DNA from: an uncultured Allobaculum sp.
Lineage (GTDB): Bacteria; Bacillota_I; Bacilli_A; Erysipelotrichales; Erysipelotrichaceae
Assembly: GCA_948467695.1 (NCBI GenBank)
Contig: CAOKFJ010000014.1
Coordinates: 1 to 14,373 of the forward strand
Reading direction: 5' to 3'
Length of the DNA stretch: 14,373 nucleotides
Made by a program: the position numbers and the translations under genes. This document shows positions 7,943-14,263 of this stretch, piece after piece. Under the pieces are notes generated by a model that searched no databases, was not told the origin of the DNA, and saw nothing but the letters and a program-made list of their open reading frames with translations. Numbering within the stretch: the first letter of the stretch is position 1; each line of letters opens with the position of its first letter.

Positions 7943-7949
7943 CTCCTTT
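7943..7949 (-). promoter_or_regulatory. Strong Shine-Dalgarno that decides the acyltransferase start
   Basis: AAAGGAG ends immediately before ATG (7942-7940). Zero spacing disfavours that ATG. The in-frame TTG at 7933-7931 lies 9 bases from GGAG, at the upper end of the usual range. Confidence 0.6.
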
Positions 7950-8230
7950 CTTTCAGGTATTTGAAGTATTCATTTGTTCATAGTTTCACTGGTTTTCTGA
8001 CTCGTTTTCAGATATGCGCGCAGCAGGACAGGCGCCGTTTAAAAAACAGGCGAACGCGTTTTTCACGAAAAATCCGCGCGGCTGCCGAAGCGTTTTTTCA
8101 AAAAGAGTCAAACCGTCTCAAGTGTATCAGAAAGAGCGCAATATCGAAAACAGCCGCCGCTGTGCGAGGGTTCGAAATGCAGATGAATTCGATCCCGTCA
8201 AAGCGGCGGCTGATTGTGTATGCAGAAAAG
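7950..8230 (-). other. Intergenic region between alr and acyltransferase with long hairpin
   Basis: This gap of about 280 bases has no credible gene. It contains an 11-bp perfect inverted repeat, CAGCCGCCGCT (8151-8161) with AGCGGCGGCTG (8202-8212). Inside it a second near-perfect pair, GGGTTCGAA with TTCGATCCC, gives a long hairpin right after alr. No clean U-run follows on the minus strand (GTTTTCG only), so it may be a weak terminator or an mRNA 3'-end stabiliser. A smaller imperfect stem near 8056-8080, with a T-run 10 bases beyond it on the minus strand (about 8041-8046), is a second candidate terminator. No convincing promoter was found for the acyltransferase gene. Confidence 0.5.
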
Positions 8231-9496
8231 CTATTTTGTGTCCGCCTGCCGAAGCGATGCGTCGCGCAGATAGACGTGCTGAACACGGCGGGTAAACGCC
8301 GAGAGTGTTTCGTTGTTGATGGTGCCGGAAGCGCGGCTGATCGCGTCCACTTTAAGCAGATTGTCTTTGTCTTTTCCGACCAGAACCGCAACATCGCCTT
8401 CCTCGATATCCGGATAATCAGTAATATCAGCCATGCACTGGTCCATGCAGATATTGCCGACAAGCGGTACACGGTGTCCGCGGATCGAGACTTCCACAAA
8501 CTTGTTCGAGCAGGCGCGAGAGAAACCGTCCGCATAGCCGATCGCAAGCGAAGCGATGCGTCGGGGACCTTGCGCCTTGTAGTGGCGTCCATAGGATACC
8601 GTCGCCTGATCGGGGATGGTTTTGACAAGCGAGACTTTCGTTTTCAGCGAAAGAATCGGGATGAAATCCGGCTGCGAAGCGATGGGAATGGAATCGTCGC
8701 TGGTCACGCCCATGTAGAGCAGACCGGGGCGGCAGTAGTCGTATCCGGCATTGCCGTAGTTGAGAATGCCATAGGAATTCTGAATATGGCATTCTCCGGG
8801 ATTGTATCCGTCCTCTTTCAGACGAGCGGTCAGTTCGTTGAAGAGTTTCATCTGGCTGCGGGTAAATTCGCGGCTTTCAAAGCCGAGATCATCGCTTACA
8901 GGAAAATGCGAGAACATGCCTTCGATCTGCAGACCGGGCAGTTCGAACACATCGCAGAACTCCTGATAGTGACGCGCGCCTTCTTCGTACAGAATACCCG
9001 TGCGGTTCATGCCGGTATCCGCCTTGACATGCACACGCGCTTTCGCGTTTTTCATCATGGCGTACTCAGAAAGTTTCGTCGCGTATTCAAGCGAGAGCGC
9101 CGACTGAATCAGATCAAAGGCGAGCAGGTCGCCAAAACGTACAGTCGGCGTATAGCCGAGAATCAGAATGCGGTCTTCAATGCCGGCGTTGCGCAGTTCG
9201 ATGGCTTCATCGATGCAGGCGACGGCGAAAAACGATACACCGCACTTCTGCAGCTCTTTTGCGCACTGCACAGCGCCATGACCATAGGCATCGGCTTTGA
9301 CAATACCGATAATCTTCGTCGGACCGGACAGCTTGCGCACTTCCTCCACGTTGTGCGGGATGGCATCGAGCTGGATTTCCACCCACGTGCGCAAAGGCGC
9401 GATGGCTTCGTAGTACGCTTTGCGGTCCGCAACATCAATTTCAGGTTCCACCGGCGCAAACGGGATCGTTTTGCCGTTTGGATTCATTTCATTCAT
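8231..9496 (-). CDS. alr: Alanine racemase family, with VanT-like racemase features
   Basis: This 421-residue fold-type III PLP enzyme interconverts L- and D-alanine, or possibly serine, for peptidoglycan. The PLP lysine is K67 in IVKADAYGHG, the second catalytic base is Y302 in VSYGRHY, and the substrate loop is CMDQ (350-353). About 33 residues precede the usual Alr start near RTWVEIQLDAI, so there is an N-terminal extension. Typical Alr proteins have HTANSAA where this one has HIQNSYGILNY (from H237), a form I associate with racemase domains of VanT serine racemases. Substrate choice cannot be settled from this. It follows ddl closely (7 bases after the stop of the broken ddl tail) and precedes the VanT-like membrane protein. 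The ribosome-binding site is weak. Confidence 0.92.
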   Translation of the reverse strand: MNEMNPNGKTIPFAPVEPEIDVADRKAYYEAIAPLRTWVEIQLDAIPHNVEEVRKLSGPTKIIGIVKADAYGHGAVQCAKELQKCGVSFFAVACIDEAIELRNAGIEDRILILGYTPTVRFGDLLAFDLIQSALSLEYATKLSEYAMMKNAKARVHVKADTGMNRTGILYEEGARHYQEFCDVFELPGLQIEGMFSHFPVSDDLGFESREFTRSQMKLFNELTARLKEDGYNPGECHIQNSYGILNYGNAGYDYCRPGLLYMGVTSDDSIPIASQPDFIPILSLKTKVSLVKTIPDQATVSYGRHYKAQGPRRIASLAIGYADGFSRACSNKFVEVSIRGHRVPLVGNICMDQCMADITDYPDIEEGDVAVLVGKDKDNLLKVDAISRASGTINNETLSAFTRRVQHVYLRDASLRQADTK

Positions 9497-9502
9497 TTCG
9501 TA

Positions 9503-9604
9503 TTACACCCGGCGTTCTTTTTCCATCGCGAGATCAACAAATTCGTCGATCACCGGGGGAAAAGAGCGGCCCCCATGAGCCCACATAGTCGGGGAGCGGG
9601 GGGT
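9503..9604 (-). pseudogene. Out-of-register C-terminal tail of ddl (apparent indel cluster)
   Basis: The Ddl frame ends in TAA directly after NTIPGFT, where the family normally continues for some 30-35 residues. Those residues are still here. The last 16 codons before a second TAA, VIDEFVDLAMEKERRV, form a normal Ddl C-terminal helix and are in the same frame as the main ORF. The 54 bases in between equal the length expected from VanA-type ligases. They read correctly only in pieces: a shifted frame gives GLMGAALFP-like residues matching the conserved RY(P/V)xLMxAAG region. The stretch is full of C and G runs. Sequence error or local decay is the simplest reading; the intact gene would have about 346 Ddl residues. 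Confidence 0.75.
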
Positions 9605-11908
9605 TTAGGTAAAACCGGGGATCGTGTTTAATTCATTGAGAAGCACATGTCCTTCGGTATCGATGAACATATCGACACGGGCCATATCGCGGCAGCACAG
9701 TGTGCGGAAGACTTTTTTGGCAAGATCTTTGGCTTCCTGCGCTTTGGATGCGGAGATGCGCGCCGGGCAGTAAATTGCCGACTCCTGCATGGCGTACTTG
9801 CCGGCGAAGTCGAAGACTTTTCCGGCGATTTCGATTTCATCGATTTCTCCGGTTACGACTTCCTCATCGCCCATGACAGCGCAGCCGATTTCAAAGCCGT
9901 CGATTGCGTGTTCGACAAGAATCTTTCCGCGTCCATCGTATTTGAAGGCGTTGTCGCATGCTTCATTGTAGGCTTCCGGGCTGTCGACAAAAGCGACACC
10001 ATAGGAGCTTCCTGCGTTGCAGGGTTTGATGATCCAGGGCAGTTCAACCTGTTCTTTGACTTCATCAAATGTCGGACGTTGGTCGCGCTCGTTGATGCAG
10101 ATGTACTGCGCTGTGGGAATCTGGGCGAGATCGCACAGGCGGTGCATGACTTCCTTGTCCATGCAGATGGCGGATCCGAGAATATCGCATCCGGCGCAGG
10201 GCAGGTCGAGCATCTGAAGCAGACCTTCAATTGCGCCGTCTTCGCCGTTCTTGCCATGCAGAATCGGGAATACGCAGTCGAGTTCGAATGTCTCGCTGTT
10301 TTTCAGATCGTAGATGCCTTTGCGCACCCATGCAGCCGGTACAGACTCGGCGATCCATTCATCATGTTCGATGCAGGATGCATCGCCCAGGCAGCGGTAG
10401 AAACCGCCGTCCTTGGAAATACCGATAAACACGGGTTCGTAGCGTTCGGGGTTGAGCGAGCGGATAAAGGATGCGGCGGAATGCAGGGAAACAGAATACT
10501 CGCTGCTCTGTCCGCCGAAAATAATGCCAAGTCGAATCTTTTTCATAGCTTCTCCTTCCAGACACGCGCGGACAACTTCATCCATTTTCATTGCCCGGCT
10601 GCCTTTGATCAGAATCGCCGCGTCAACTTCGGCAAGCTTGCGCACGGTGTTGATCAATTCTTCCTTGTTTTCAAAATGTTTGGTTTCGCCTTTGAAGGCG
10701 CTGCTGGTGTGAACCGAAAGCGGTCCGTATGTATAGAGGCGATCGACGCCAAGCTCGTCTGCCAGACGTCCGATCGATGCATGCAGTTCGTTTTCTTCGG
10801 GACCGAGATCAAGCATGTCGCCAAGGACTGCCACGTGTACGGACGCGGGGATCTCCATCAGCGCATGAAGAGCGCTTGAGGCGGCTTCCGGATTGGATTT
10901 ATACGTATCGTCATAGATGCACGCGCGCGAGAACTTGAGGATCTGTCCGCGCATCGGCGTCAGTTCGGTGCGTTCAAGCGCGTCATGCCAGAAATGCTCA
11001 GGCACACCCGCTGCGCGCGCGGCAAGAAGAGCTGCGGTCGCGTTGTCCGCCTGCACATCCGCTGCGGCATGCACTACGAACGGTGTCTTTGAAAGCGCGT
11101 CGACTTCAAAGGACAGTCCATGGCGCGTCAGCTTGAGATCATGCGGGGCATACTCTGTACCGGCGCCATAGGGAATCACCTGCCATGTGGACTGCAGGCG
11201 CTGTTCCTTGATGACTGTTTTCATTTCTTCTGAAGCGGTGTTGTAGATGAACGTGCCAAACGGCTTGAGCGAGGTCAGGATTTCACATTTGGCTCTGGCG
11301 ATGTTTTCCTTCGAACCGAGGTTTTCCATATGCGCTGATCCGATCGACGTGATGATCGCGCAGTCAAGAGGCGCGATCGAGCACAGATAGGCGATCTCGC
11401 CTTTGTTTTCCATGCCCATCTCGAGGATAAGCGCTTCGGTGTCTGCCGGCATTTCGAAAATGGTCAGCGGCAGACCGATCTCGCTGTTGCGGTTGCCCTG
11501 TGTTTTCCATGTCTTCTTGATGGACGACATCAGACAGGCGCAGAAGTCTTTGGTCGATGTCTTGCCGTTGCTGCCGGTCACGCCGATCGTATAGGGCGAT
11601 ACCGTTTCGAGCCACGCTTTGGCAAGCACGCCAAGCGCTTTGATCACGTCGTCGACAATGATCAGCGGAAGATCATCGGGCATCTGTTCGTGGTCGCTTT
11701 GCCACAGCATGCCGCTCGCGCCGTTTTCCTTTACGTTTGCGGCAAACGAATGACCGTCGACTCTTGCGCCGACAACGGGCGCAAACAGCATTCCATCTTT
11801 GATTTTTCGGGAGTCCGTCTCCACACCGGAGAAGGAAATCTCGCCGTCTGTATTGCATAAACGGCCGCCGCAAAGCAAGGCAGCCTGGGAGAAAGTCATA
11901 TTTATCAT
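9605..11908 (-). CDS. murF: MurF-Ddl fusion: D-Ala-D-Ala-adding enzyme plus VanG-like D-Ala-D-X ligase
   Basis: This 767-codon frame carries two cell-wall enzymes. Residues 1 to about 452 are MurF, which attaches the D-Ala-D-Ala dipeptide to UDP-MurNAc-tripeptide. It shows TDSRKIKDGMLFAP, the ATP loop GVTGSNGKTSTK (109-120), IGSAHMENLGS and DDTYKSNPEA. Residues 455-767 are an ATP-grasp dipeptide ligase. Its features, numbered from its own Met, are FGGQSSEYSVS with the base-type E16, HGKNGEDG, GCDILGSAICMDK, S181 and K250-Y251 in the omega loop, and NELNTIPGFT. The tyrosine argues against D-lactate ligases of the VanA type. Overall wording is closer to VanG than to Ddl of Bacillus, so D-Ala-D-Ala or D-Ala-D-Ser are both open. 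The Ddl C-terminus is cut by an apparent indel cluster. The ATG lies after GAGGA, and a good promoter stands upstream. Confidence 0.93.
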   Translation of the reverse strand: MINMTFSQAALLCGGRLCNTDGEISFSGVETDSRKIKDGMLFAPVVGARVDGHSFAANVKENGASGMLWQSDHEQMPDDLPLIIVDDVIKALGVLAKAWLETVSPYTIGVTGSNGKTSTKDFCACLMSSIKKTWKTQGNRNSEIGLPLTIFEMPADTEALILEMGMENKGEIAYLCSIAPLDCAIITSIGSAHMENLGSKENIARAKCEILTSLKPFGTFIYNTASEEMKTVIKEQRLQSTWQVIPYGAGTEYAPHDLKLTRHGLSFEVDALSKTPFVVHAAADVQADNATAALLAARAAGVPEHFWHDALERTELTPMRGQILKFSRACIYDDTYKSNPEAASSALHALMEIPASVHVAVLGDMLDLGPEENELHASIGRLADELGVDRLYTYGPLSVHTSSAFKGETKHFENKEELINTVRKLAEVDAAILIKGSRAMKMDEVVRACLEGEAMKKIRLGIIFGGQSSEYSVSLHSAASFIRSLNPERYEPVFIGISKDGGFYRCLGDASCIEHDEWIAESVPAAWVRKGIYDLKNSETFELDCVFPILHGKNGEDGAIEGLLQMLDLPCAGCDILGSAICMDKEVMHRLCDLAQIPTAQYICINERDQRPTFDEVKEQVELPWIIKPCNAGSSYGVAFVDSPEAYNEACDNAFKYDGRGKILVEHAIDGFEIGCAVMGDEEVVTGEIDEIEIAGKVFDFAGKYAMQESAIYCPARISASKAQEAKDLAKKVFRTLCCRDMARVDMFIDTEGHVLLNELNTIPGFT
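10544..10557 (-). promoter_or_regulatory. Internal Shine-Dalgarno and ATG at the Ddl start
   Basis: Inside the fused frame, AAGGAG, five bases of spacing, then ATG AAA AAG stand exactly where a free-standing Ddl would begin (codon 455). A separate Ddl could be initiated here even if the fusion is real. If the upstream frame were shifted by one base, murF would end in the TGA that overlaps this ATG (ATGA), the usual form of coupled genes. Confidence 0.8.
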
Positions 11909-11928
11909 AGGTAAAATCCTCGTCTGAA

Positions 11929-11957
11929 ATTATAGCAATCCTCAACCATTCCGGCAA
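11929..11957 (-). promoter_or_regulatory. Sigma-A-type promoter for murF-ddl
   Basis: On the minus strand, TTGCCG (11957-11952), 17 bases, and a perfect TATAAT (11934-11929) with the TG of an extended -10 precede murF. The predicted start of transcription is about 14 bases upstream of the ATG, with GAGGA in between. This is the best promoter in the window. Confidence 0.75.
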
Positions 11958-12562
11958 AAATACGACCAATCATCCTTTAGGAAACGGCTTTCCTTCAATA
12001 TAGAGAGGAATTCCGTCTCTTTTTCGCCATGATTCGCGCAAAATCGCAAGAGGAGAATCCGGGTTCTGTCTTTCTATATTTTACCTGCATTCACCGCATC
12101 GATCCCTGTCCGCTCATACAGCAGCCATTGCGCTTTACTTCAGGTTTATCCTGAATCCTTCAAAAGAATGCGCGTTGGACATCCGCTCATGCCATGCGCT
12201 GTCGAACAAACCGCTCTGCGTGCCTCTCGTGCATGTCTGAATGTCCACAAAGCATTCGTCTTCCGATCACTGCACGGTTATCCGCATGCTCAGGCAGCCT
12301 GCCGCACGCGCGCAATCAGGAAAAAGCCTCCGAATATAAGAAGGGATTTTTCGAAAAATTCACCGATGTTTTCGTAAAAATTAAGATGTAAGGGCGTTCA
12401 AACTGTACGCTTTTCGATCATTTCTGCTTTTTCAGCCTGAATTGGACTGCTTTCGATAAATTCTATATCCCATTTTTCCCGCTAAAATTTGGTAAAAAAC
12501 GGTACTCATCTCCCACTTGGCGCGTAAAAACGGGTAAATCCGCCATTTTAAAGCCCATTGCG
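11958..12562. other. Gene-poor region upstream of murF, possibly with decayed coding remnants
   Basis: I see no convincing gene in these 600 bases. Short plus-strand frames around 12168-12391 lack ribosome-binding sites. On the minus strand two short frames look protein-like but lack starts. One contains AQWLLYERTGIDAVNAGK (about 12137-12074). The next, in a neighbouring frame, contains SPLAILRESWRKRDGIPLY and ends at about 11972. They could be one old gene with a frameshift, or chance. Other structures are a perfect 14-bp palindrome ATTTTTCGAAAAAT (12346-12359), a TCAGG/CCTGA stem (12140-12154), and AGAGA/TCTCT around GGAATTCC followed by T's (12003-12026, plus-strand terminator-like). Confidence 0.4.
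12467..12560. repeat. Three imperfect direct repeats, AT-rich
   Basis: Units begin at 12467, 12508 and 12538, each opening with ATC(T)CCCATTT-like sequence (ATCCCATTTTTC, ATCTCCCACTTGG, ATCCGCCATTTT). Between them GTAAAAAACGG (12492-12502) and GTAAAAACGG (12524-12533) repeat. On the minus strand the units read as (A/G)TGG-(G/C)-GAT boxes. The array lies just downstream of a candidate minus-strand promoter, as an operator array might. No binding protein can be named. Confidence 0.45.
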
Positions 12563-12592
12563 CTTATGTTTGGGATTCCGTCTGTTTGTCAA
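12563..12592 (-). promoter_or_regulatory. Candidate minus-strand promoter far upstream of murF
   Basis: A consensus -35, TTGACA (12592-12587), is followed after 18 bases by CATAAG (12568-12563, 4 of 6 matches to TATAAT). It points into the gene-poor region toward murF, 650 bases away, and is back to back with a plus-strand candidate. A 31-codon frame starts at 12558 without a ribosome-binding site; I do not call it a gene. Confidence 0.35.
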
Positions 12593-12594
12593 TG

Positions 12595-12603
12595 TGCTAC
12601 AAT
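12595..12603 (+). promoter_or_regulatory. Candidate extended -10 promoter for the HIT gene leader
   Basis: TGC-TACAAT is a good extended -10 element, but no -35 is recognisable at the right distance. If used, it gives a leader of about 235 bases before the HIT gene, containing a terminator. Confidence 0.35.
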
Positions 12604-12680
12604 TTTATCGGCAGAGCTGTACAGCAGTTCTGTCCCGTATCGAATATCAGCGATATTCATACAGTTTATCCCCTTAATTG

Positions 12681-12712
12681 AAGAGTCAGGCTTCCCCTTG
12701 GCCTGACTTTTC
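12681..12712 (+). terminator. Intrinsic terminator inside the HIT gene leader
   Basis: AGTCAGGC (12684-12691), a 9-base loop, then GCCTGACT (12701-12708) running into TTTT, is a standard plus-strand terminator. The stem extends by A-T and G-T pairs to 12681/12711. It lies about 130 bases before the HIT start with no plus-strand gene before it, so it either attenuates the HIT leader or ends a short RNA of about 100 bases. Confidence 0.7.
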
Positions 12713-12720
12713 ACTATTTT

Positions 12721-12822
12721 GGGCGCCTCCATGCCCCCTAAAAAAGGAAACGCATGGCGCGCCCATCGTATAACAAAACGCCTCTTCCAGTGAAAGAGGC
12801 GCTGTTTGCTGGAAGCATTTCC
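12721..12822 (+). promoter_or_regulatory. Hairpin-rich leader with alternative pairings before the HIT gene
   Basis: After the terminator come GGGCGC..CCATGC paired with GCATGG..GCGCCC (12721-12764), then CGCCTCTT/AAGAGGCG (12779-12786 with 12794-12801). A competing 7-bp pair, CTTCCAG (12784-12790) with CTGGAAG (12809-12815), overlaps the second stem, so both cannot form. A third option pairs GGAA (12811-12814) with TTCC (12819-12822). These lie just before the AAAGGA ribosome-binding site. I recognise no known riboswitch class. Confidence 0.5.
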
Positions 12823-12843
12823 GGCAGGAAAGGATATGTGAAT

Positions 12844-13254
12844 ATGGATTGCCTGTTCTGTAAAATCGCCGGCGGCGAAATCCCGTCGACAACCATCTAT
12901 GAAGATGACGATGTACGCGTCATTCTCGACATCAGCCCCGCCGCACATGGCCATGCTCTGATTCTTCCCAAGAAGCACGCCGCTTCCCTGCTTGAAGCCG
13001 ACGATGCGATGATCGCCAAGGTGTATACCATTGCGCGCGATCTGGGCAGACGCATGATCAGCGAACTTGGAGCAGAGGGCGTCAATGTTCTGGCCAACTG
13101 CAAGGAAGCAGCCGGACAGACCATCGACCACTTCCATGTTCACGTCATCCCCCGCTACCCTGACAATGCAGACAAAGATGGTCTGATCATTTCTCAGAAT
13201 GAAATCGTCAAACCCGATTTTGAAGCCATTGCAAGCGCGCTTCGCTTCAACTAA
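12844..13254 (+). CDS. HIT family protein (histidine triad nucleotide hydrolase)
   Basis: This 136-residue protein has the HIT fold. The N-terminus MDCLFCKIAGGEIPSTTIYE carries the CxxC found in the zinc-binding bacterial HIT group. ALILPKKH follows, and the histidine triad HFHVHVIPR closes the active site. The C-terminal tail of about 30 residues is usual for the Bacillota Hit protein. Such enzymes hydrolyse nucleoside phosphoramidates or similar AMP conjugates; the physiological substrate is unknown. The start is set by AAAGGA nine bases before the ATG. The frame is open further upstream to about 12754, but that part overlaps leader hairpins and is unlike HIT proteins. The gene is monocistronic here, with its own terminator. 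Confidence 0.95.
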   Translation: MDCLFCKIAGGEIPSTTIYEDDDVRVILDISPAAHGHALILPKKHAASLLEADDAMIAKVYTIARDLGRRMISELGAEGVNVLANCKEAAGQTIDHFHVHVIPRYPDNADKDGLIISQNEIVKPDFEAIASALRFN

Positions 13255-13288
13255 ACAAAATCCGCTTGCCGCATTCATACACGCAGAC

Positions 13289-13333
13289 AACGCGCAGAAA
13301 CCAGCTCTCAAGCCTGCTCTGCGCGTTTTTTTT
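13289..13333 (+). terminator. Intrinsic terminator after the HIT gene
   Basis: A 9-bp stem AACGCGCAG (13289-13297) pairs with CTGCGCGTT (13319-13327). It encloses a 21-base loop and runs into eight T's. It starts 34 bases after the HIT stop. Confidence 0.9.
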
Positions 13334-13400
13334 GATTTGCTTTTCTTACATACGATTCGCTTAAGGCGGTTCAGTCACGTCTCCATTACAGTGATTTTCC

Positions 13401-13417
13401 CGGTATTTCGCGGTATT
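13401..13417 (+). repeat. CGGTATT direct repeat upstream of the lipoprotein gene
   Basis: CGGTATT occurs twice with starts exactly 10 bases apart, about one helical turn, some 35-50 bases before the lipoprotein ATG and next to a TATGAAT that could be a -10. It could be a binding site for a regulator; no -35 is clear. Confidence 0.35.
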
Positions 13418-13450
13418 CACTATGAATTTTGCTAAGCGGAGGTGCTTTCC

Positions 13451-14017
13451 ATGAAATCCCGCTCAATCCATCGACTCCTTGCCGCATGTCTTTTCGGCTC
13501 GCTGATGTGCGGCTGCTCGTTGAATATCAGCCATTCCCTGAACGAAACAGCACGTACGCTGATCAGTGGAGTATCACGAACGCAGACAGCGTCCAAAACA
13601 CCCCAGGATCCGCCTTCCACCCCTGTCGACACTTTCCCGGACCCAATCCGAACGGAAGACGATTCGTCCGCAAAAGAGACAGTGCCCCCTATCGAAGGAC
13701 TGTATGAGCGTATTGTGCCCGGAGGACGCAAGGATATTTTCAAAGTCGAACAGACGGCTGATGGTTTCGAACTTTCGGAATACTATGCCGTCAACGAAAT
13801 TACCCTCCAGTTTGGTCCGGCTGAATTCAGTTTTCCGGGATACAATATTCCTCTTTCCTGGACTGTTTCGACAGACTTTGGCGATAGAGTAATCGAACTC
13901 TGTTTTCTGCAGAATGGTACGATCAATGTCACGAGCAATATTGACGACAACTCCCTGGCCATCTATACCGAATGCACCGATATCCGTTTCGACACAATGA
14001 CCTACGTATGGCAATGA
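13451..14017 (+). CDS. Predicted lipoprotein of unknown function
   Basis: I do not recognise this 188-residue protein. It begins with a basic, hydrophobic signal sequence (MKSRSIHRLLAACLFGSLM). A lipobox-like MCGC follows, with C22 as the likely lipidated cysteine, so the mature protein would be anchored outside the membrane. Residues about 38-72 are a Ser/Thr/Pro-rich linker, as in many surface lipoproteins. Residues about 75-188 are a globular part rich in beta-type sequence, containing GLYERIVPGG and ending in DTMTYVWQ. The start is the ATG eight bases after GGAGG; a GTG nine bases earlier overlaps that site. It stands alone between two terminators. Confidence 0.8.
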   Translation: MKSRSIHRLLAACLFGSLMCGCSLNISHSLNETARTLISGVSRTQTASKTPQDPPSTPVDTFPDPIRTEDDSSAKETVPPIEGLYERIVPGGRKDIFKVEQTADGFELSEYYAVNEITLQFGPAEFSFPGYNIPLSWTVSTDFGDRVIELCFLQNGTINVTSNIDDNSLAIYTECTDIRFDTMTYVWQ

Positions 14018-14093
14018 TTTTTTCGCTGTACAGCAAAGATGCGGGCTGATTCACCGCGTTCATGCACACTCTTTTCACTCTCAAACTCATCCT

Positions 14094-14122
14094 TCCGCTG
14101 CCTGATGACAGCGGATTTTTTT
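14094..14122 (+). terminator. Intrinsic terminator after the lipoprotein gene
   Basis: TCCGCTG (14094-14100), an 8-base loop, CAGCGGA (14109-14115) and seven T's form a plus-strand terminator 76 bases after the lipoprotein stop. Confidence 0.88.
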
Positions 14123-14151
14123 CTGTTTTCACGCATCGCTTTTTGCGCACG

Positions 14152-14187
14152 AAAAAAAGCGGACCGGGGAGAAGGGCCGGTCCGCTT
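14152..14187 (-). terminator. Intrinsic terminator of the gene entering from the right edge
   Basis: On the minus strand AAGCGGACCGG, a 9-base loop, and CCGGTCCGCTT run into T's (AAAAAAA at 14152-14158 on the plus strand). The stem is 11 bp and perfect. It lies 76 bases after the stop of the partial minus-strand gene. Confidence 0.9.
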
Positions 14188-14263
14188 CGATTGAGGTGCA
14201 CATTATGATGGGATGACTGCAGGTTTAGGGCGTACCTGAAGCGCGTGCGTTCAATCGTTGATT

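Noticed and set aside
8168..8176. GGGTTCGAA resembling a tRNA T-loop
   Set aside because: No acceptor stem, D-arm or anticodon arm can be built around it; it is part of the hairpin after alr.
6908..9496. A single broken vanT gene
   Set aside because: VanT has the membrane domain first and the racemase second. Here the racemase comes first and both genes are complete with their own starts, so this is not a simple split.
7961..9631. Long plus-strand frame of 556 codons opposite alr
   Set aside because: It is antisense to a gene with all catalytic residues, shows no recognisable domain, and has no ribosome-binding site. Similar long frames at 1260-2375, 5724-6806 and 9647-10879 are likewise shadows caused by codon bias on the other strand.
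12168..12391. Short plus-strand frames of 65-69 codons
   Set aside because: No ribosome-binding site, odd composition (many Cys, Arg, His), no domain resemblance, and the two frames overlap in different registers.
12146..12674. DnaA-box-like TTATCC sites (near 12147, 12288 and 12666)
   Set aside because: Each has one or two mismatches to TTATCCACA, spacing is irregular, and no dnaA, dnaN or AT-rich unwinding element is near.
12754..12843. Longer N-terminus for the HIT protein
   Set aside because: The added 30 residues cover leader hairpins and do not resemble HIT proteins, whose start MDCLFCKI follows a good ribosome-binding site.
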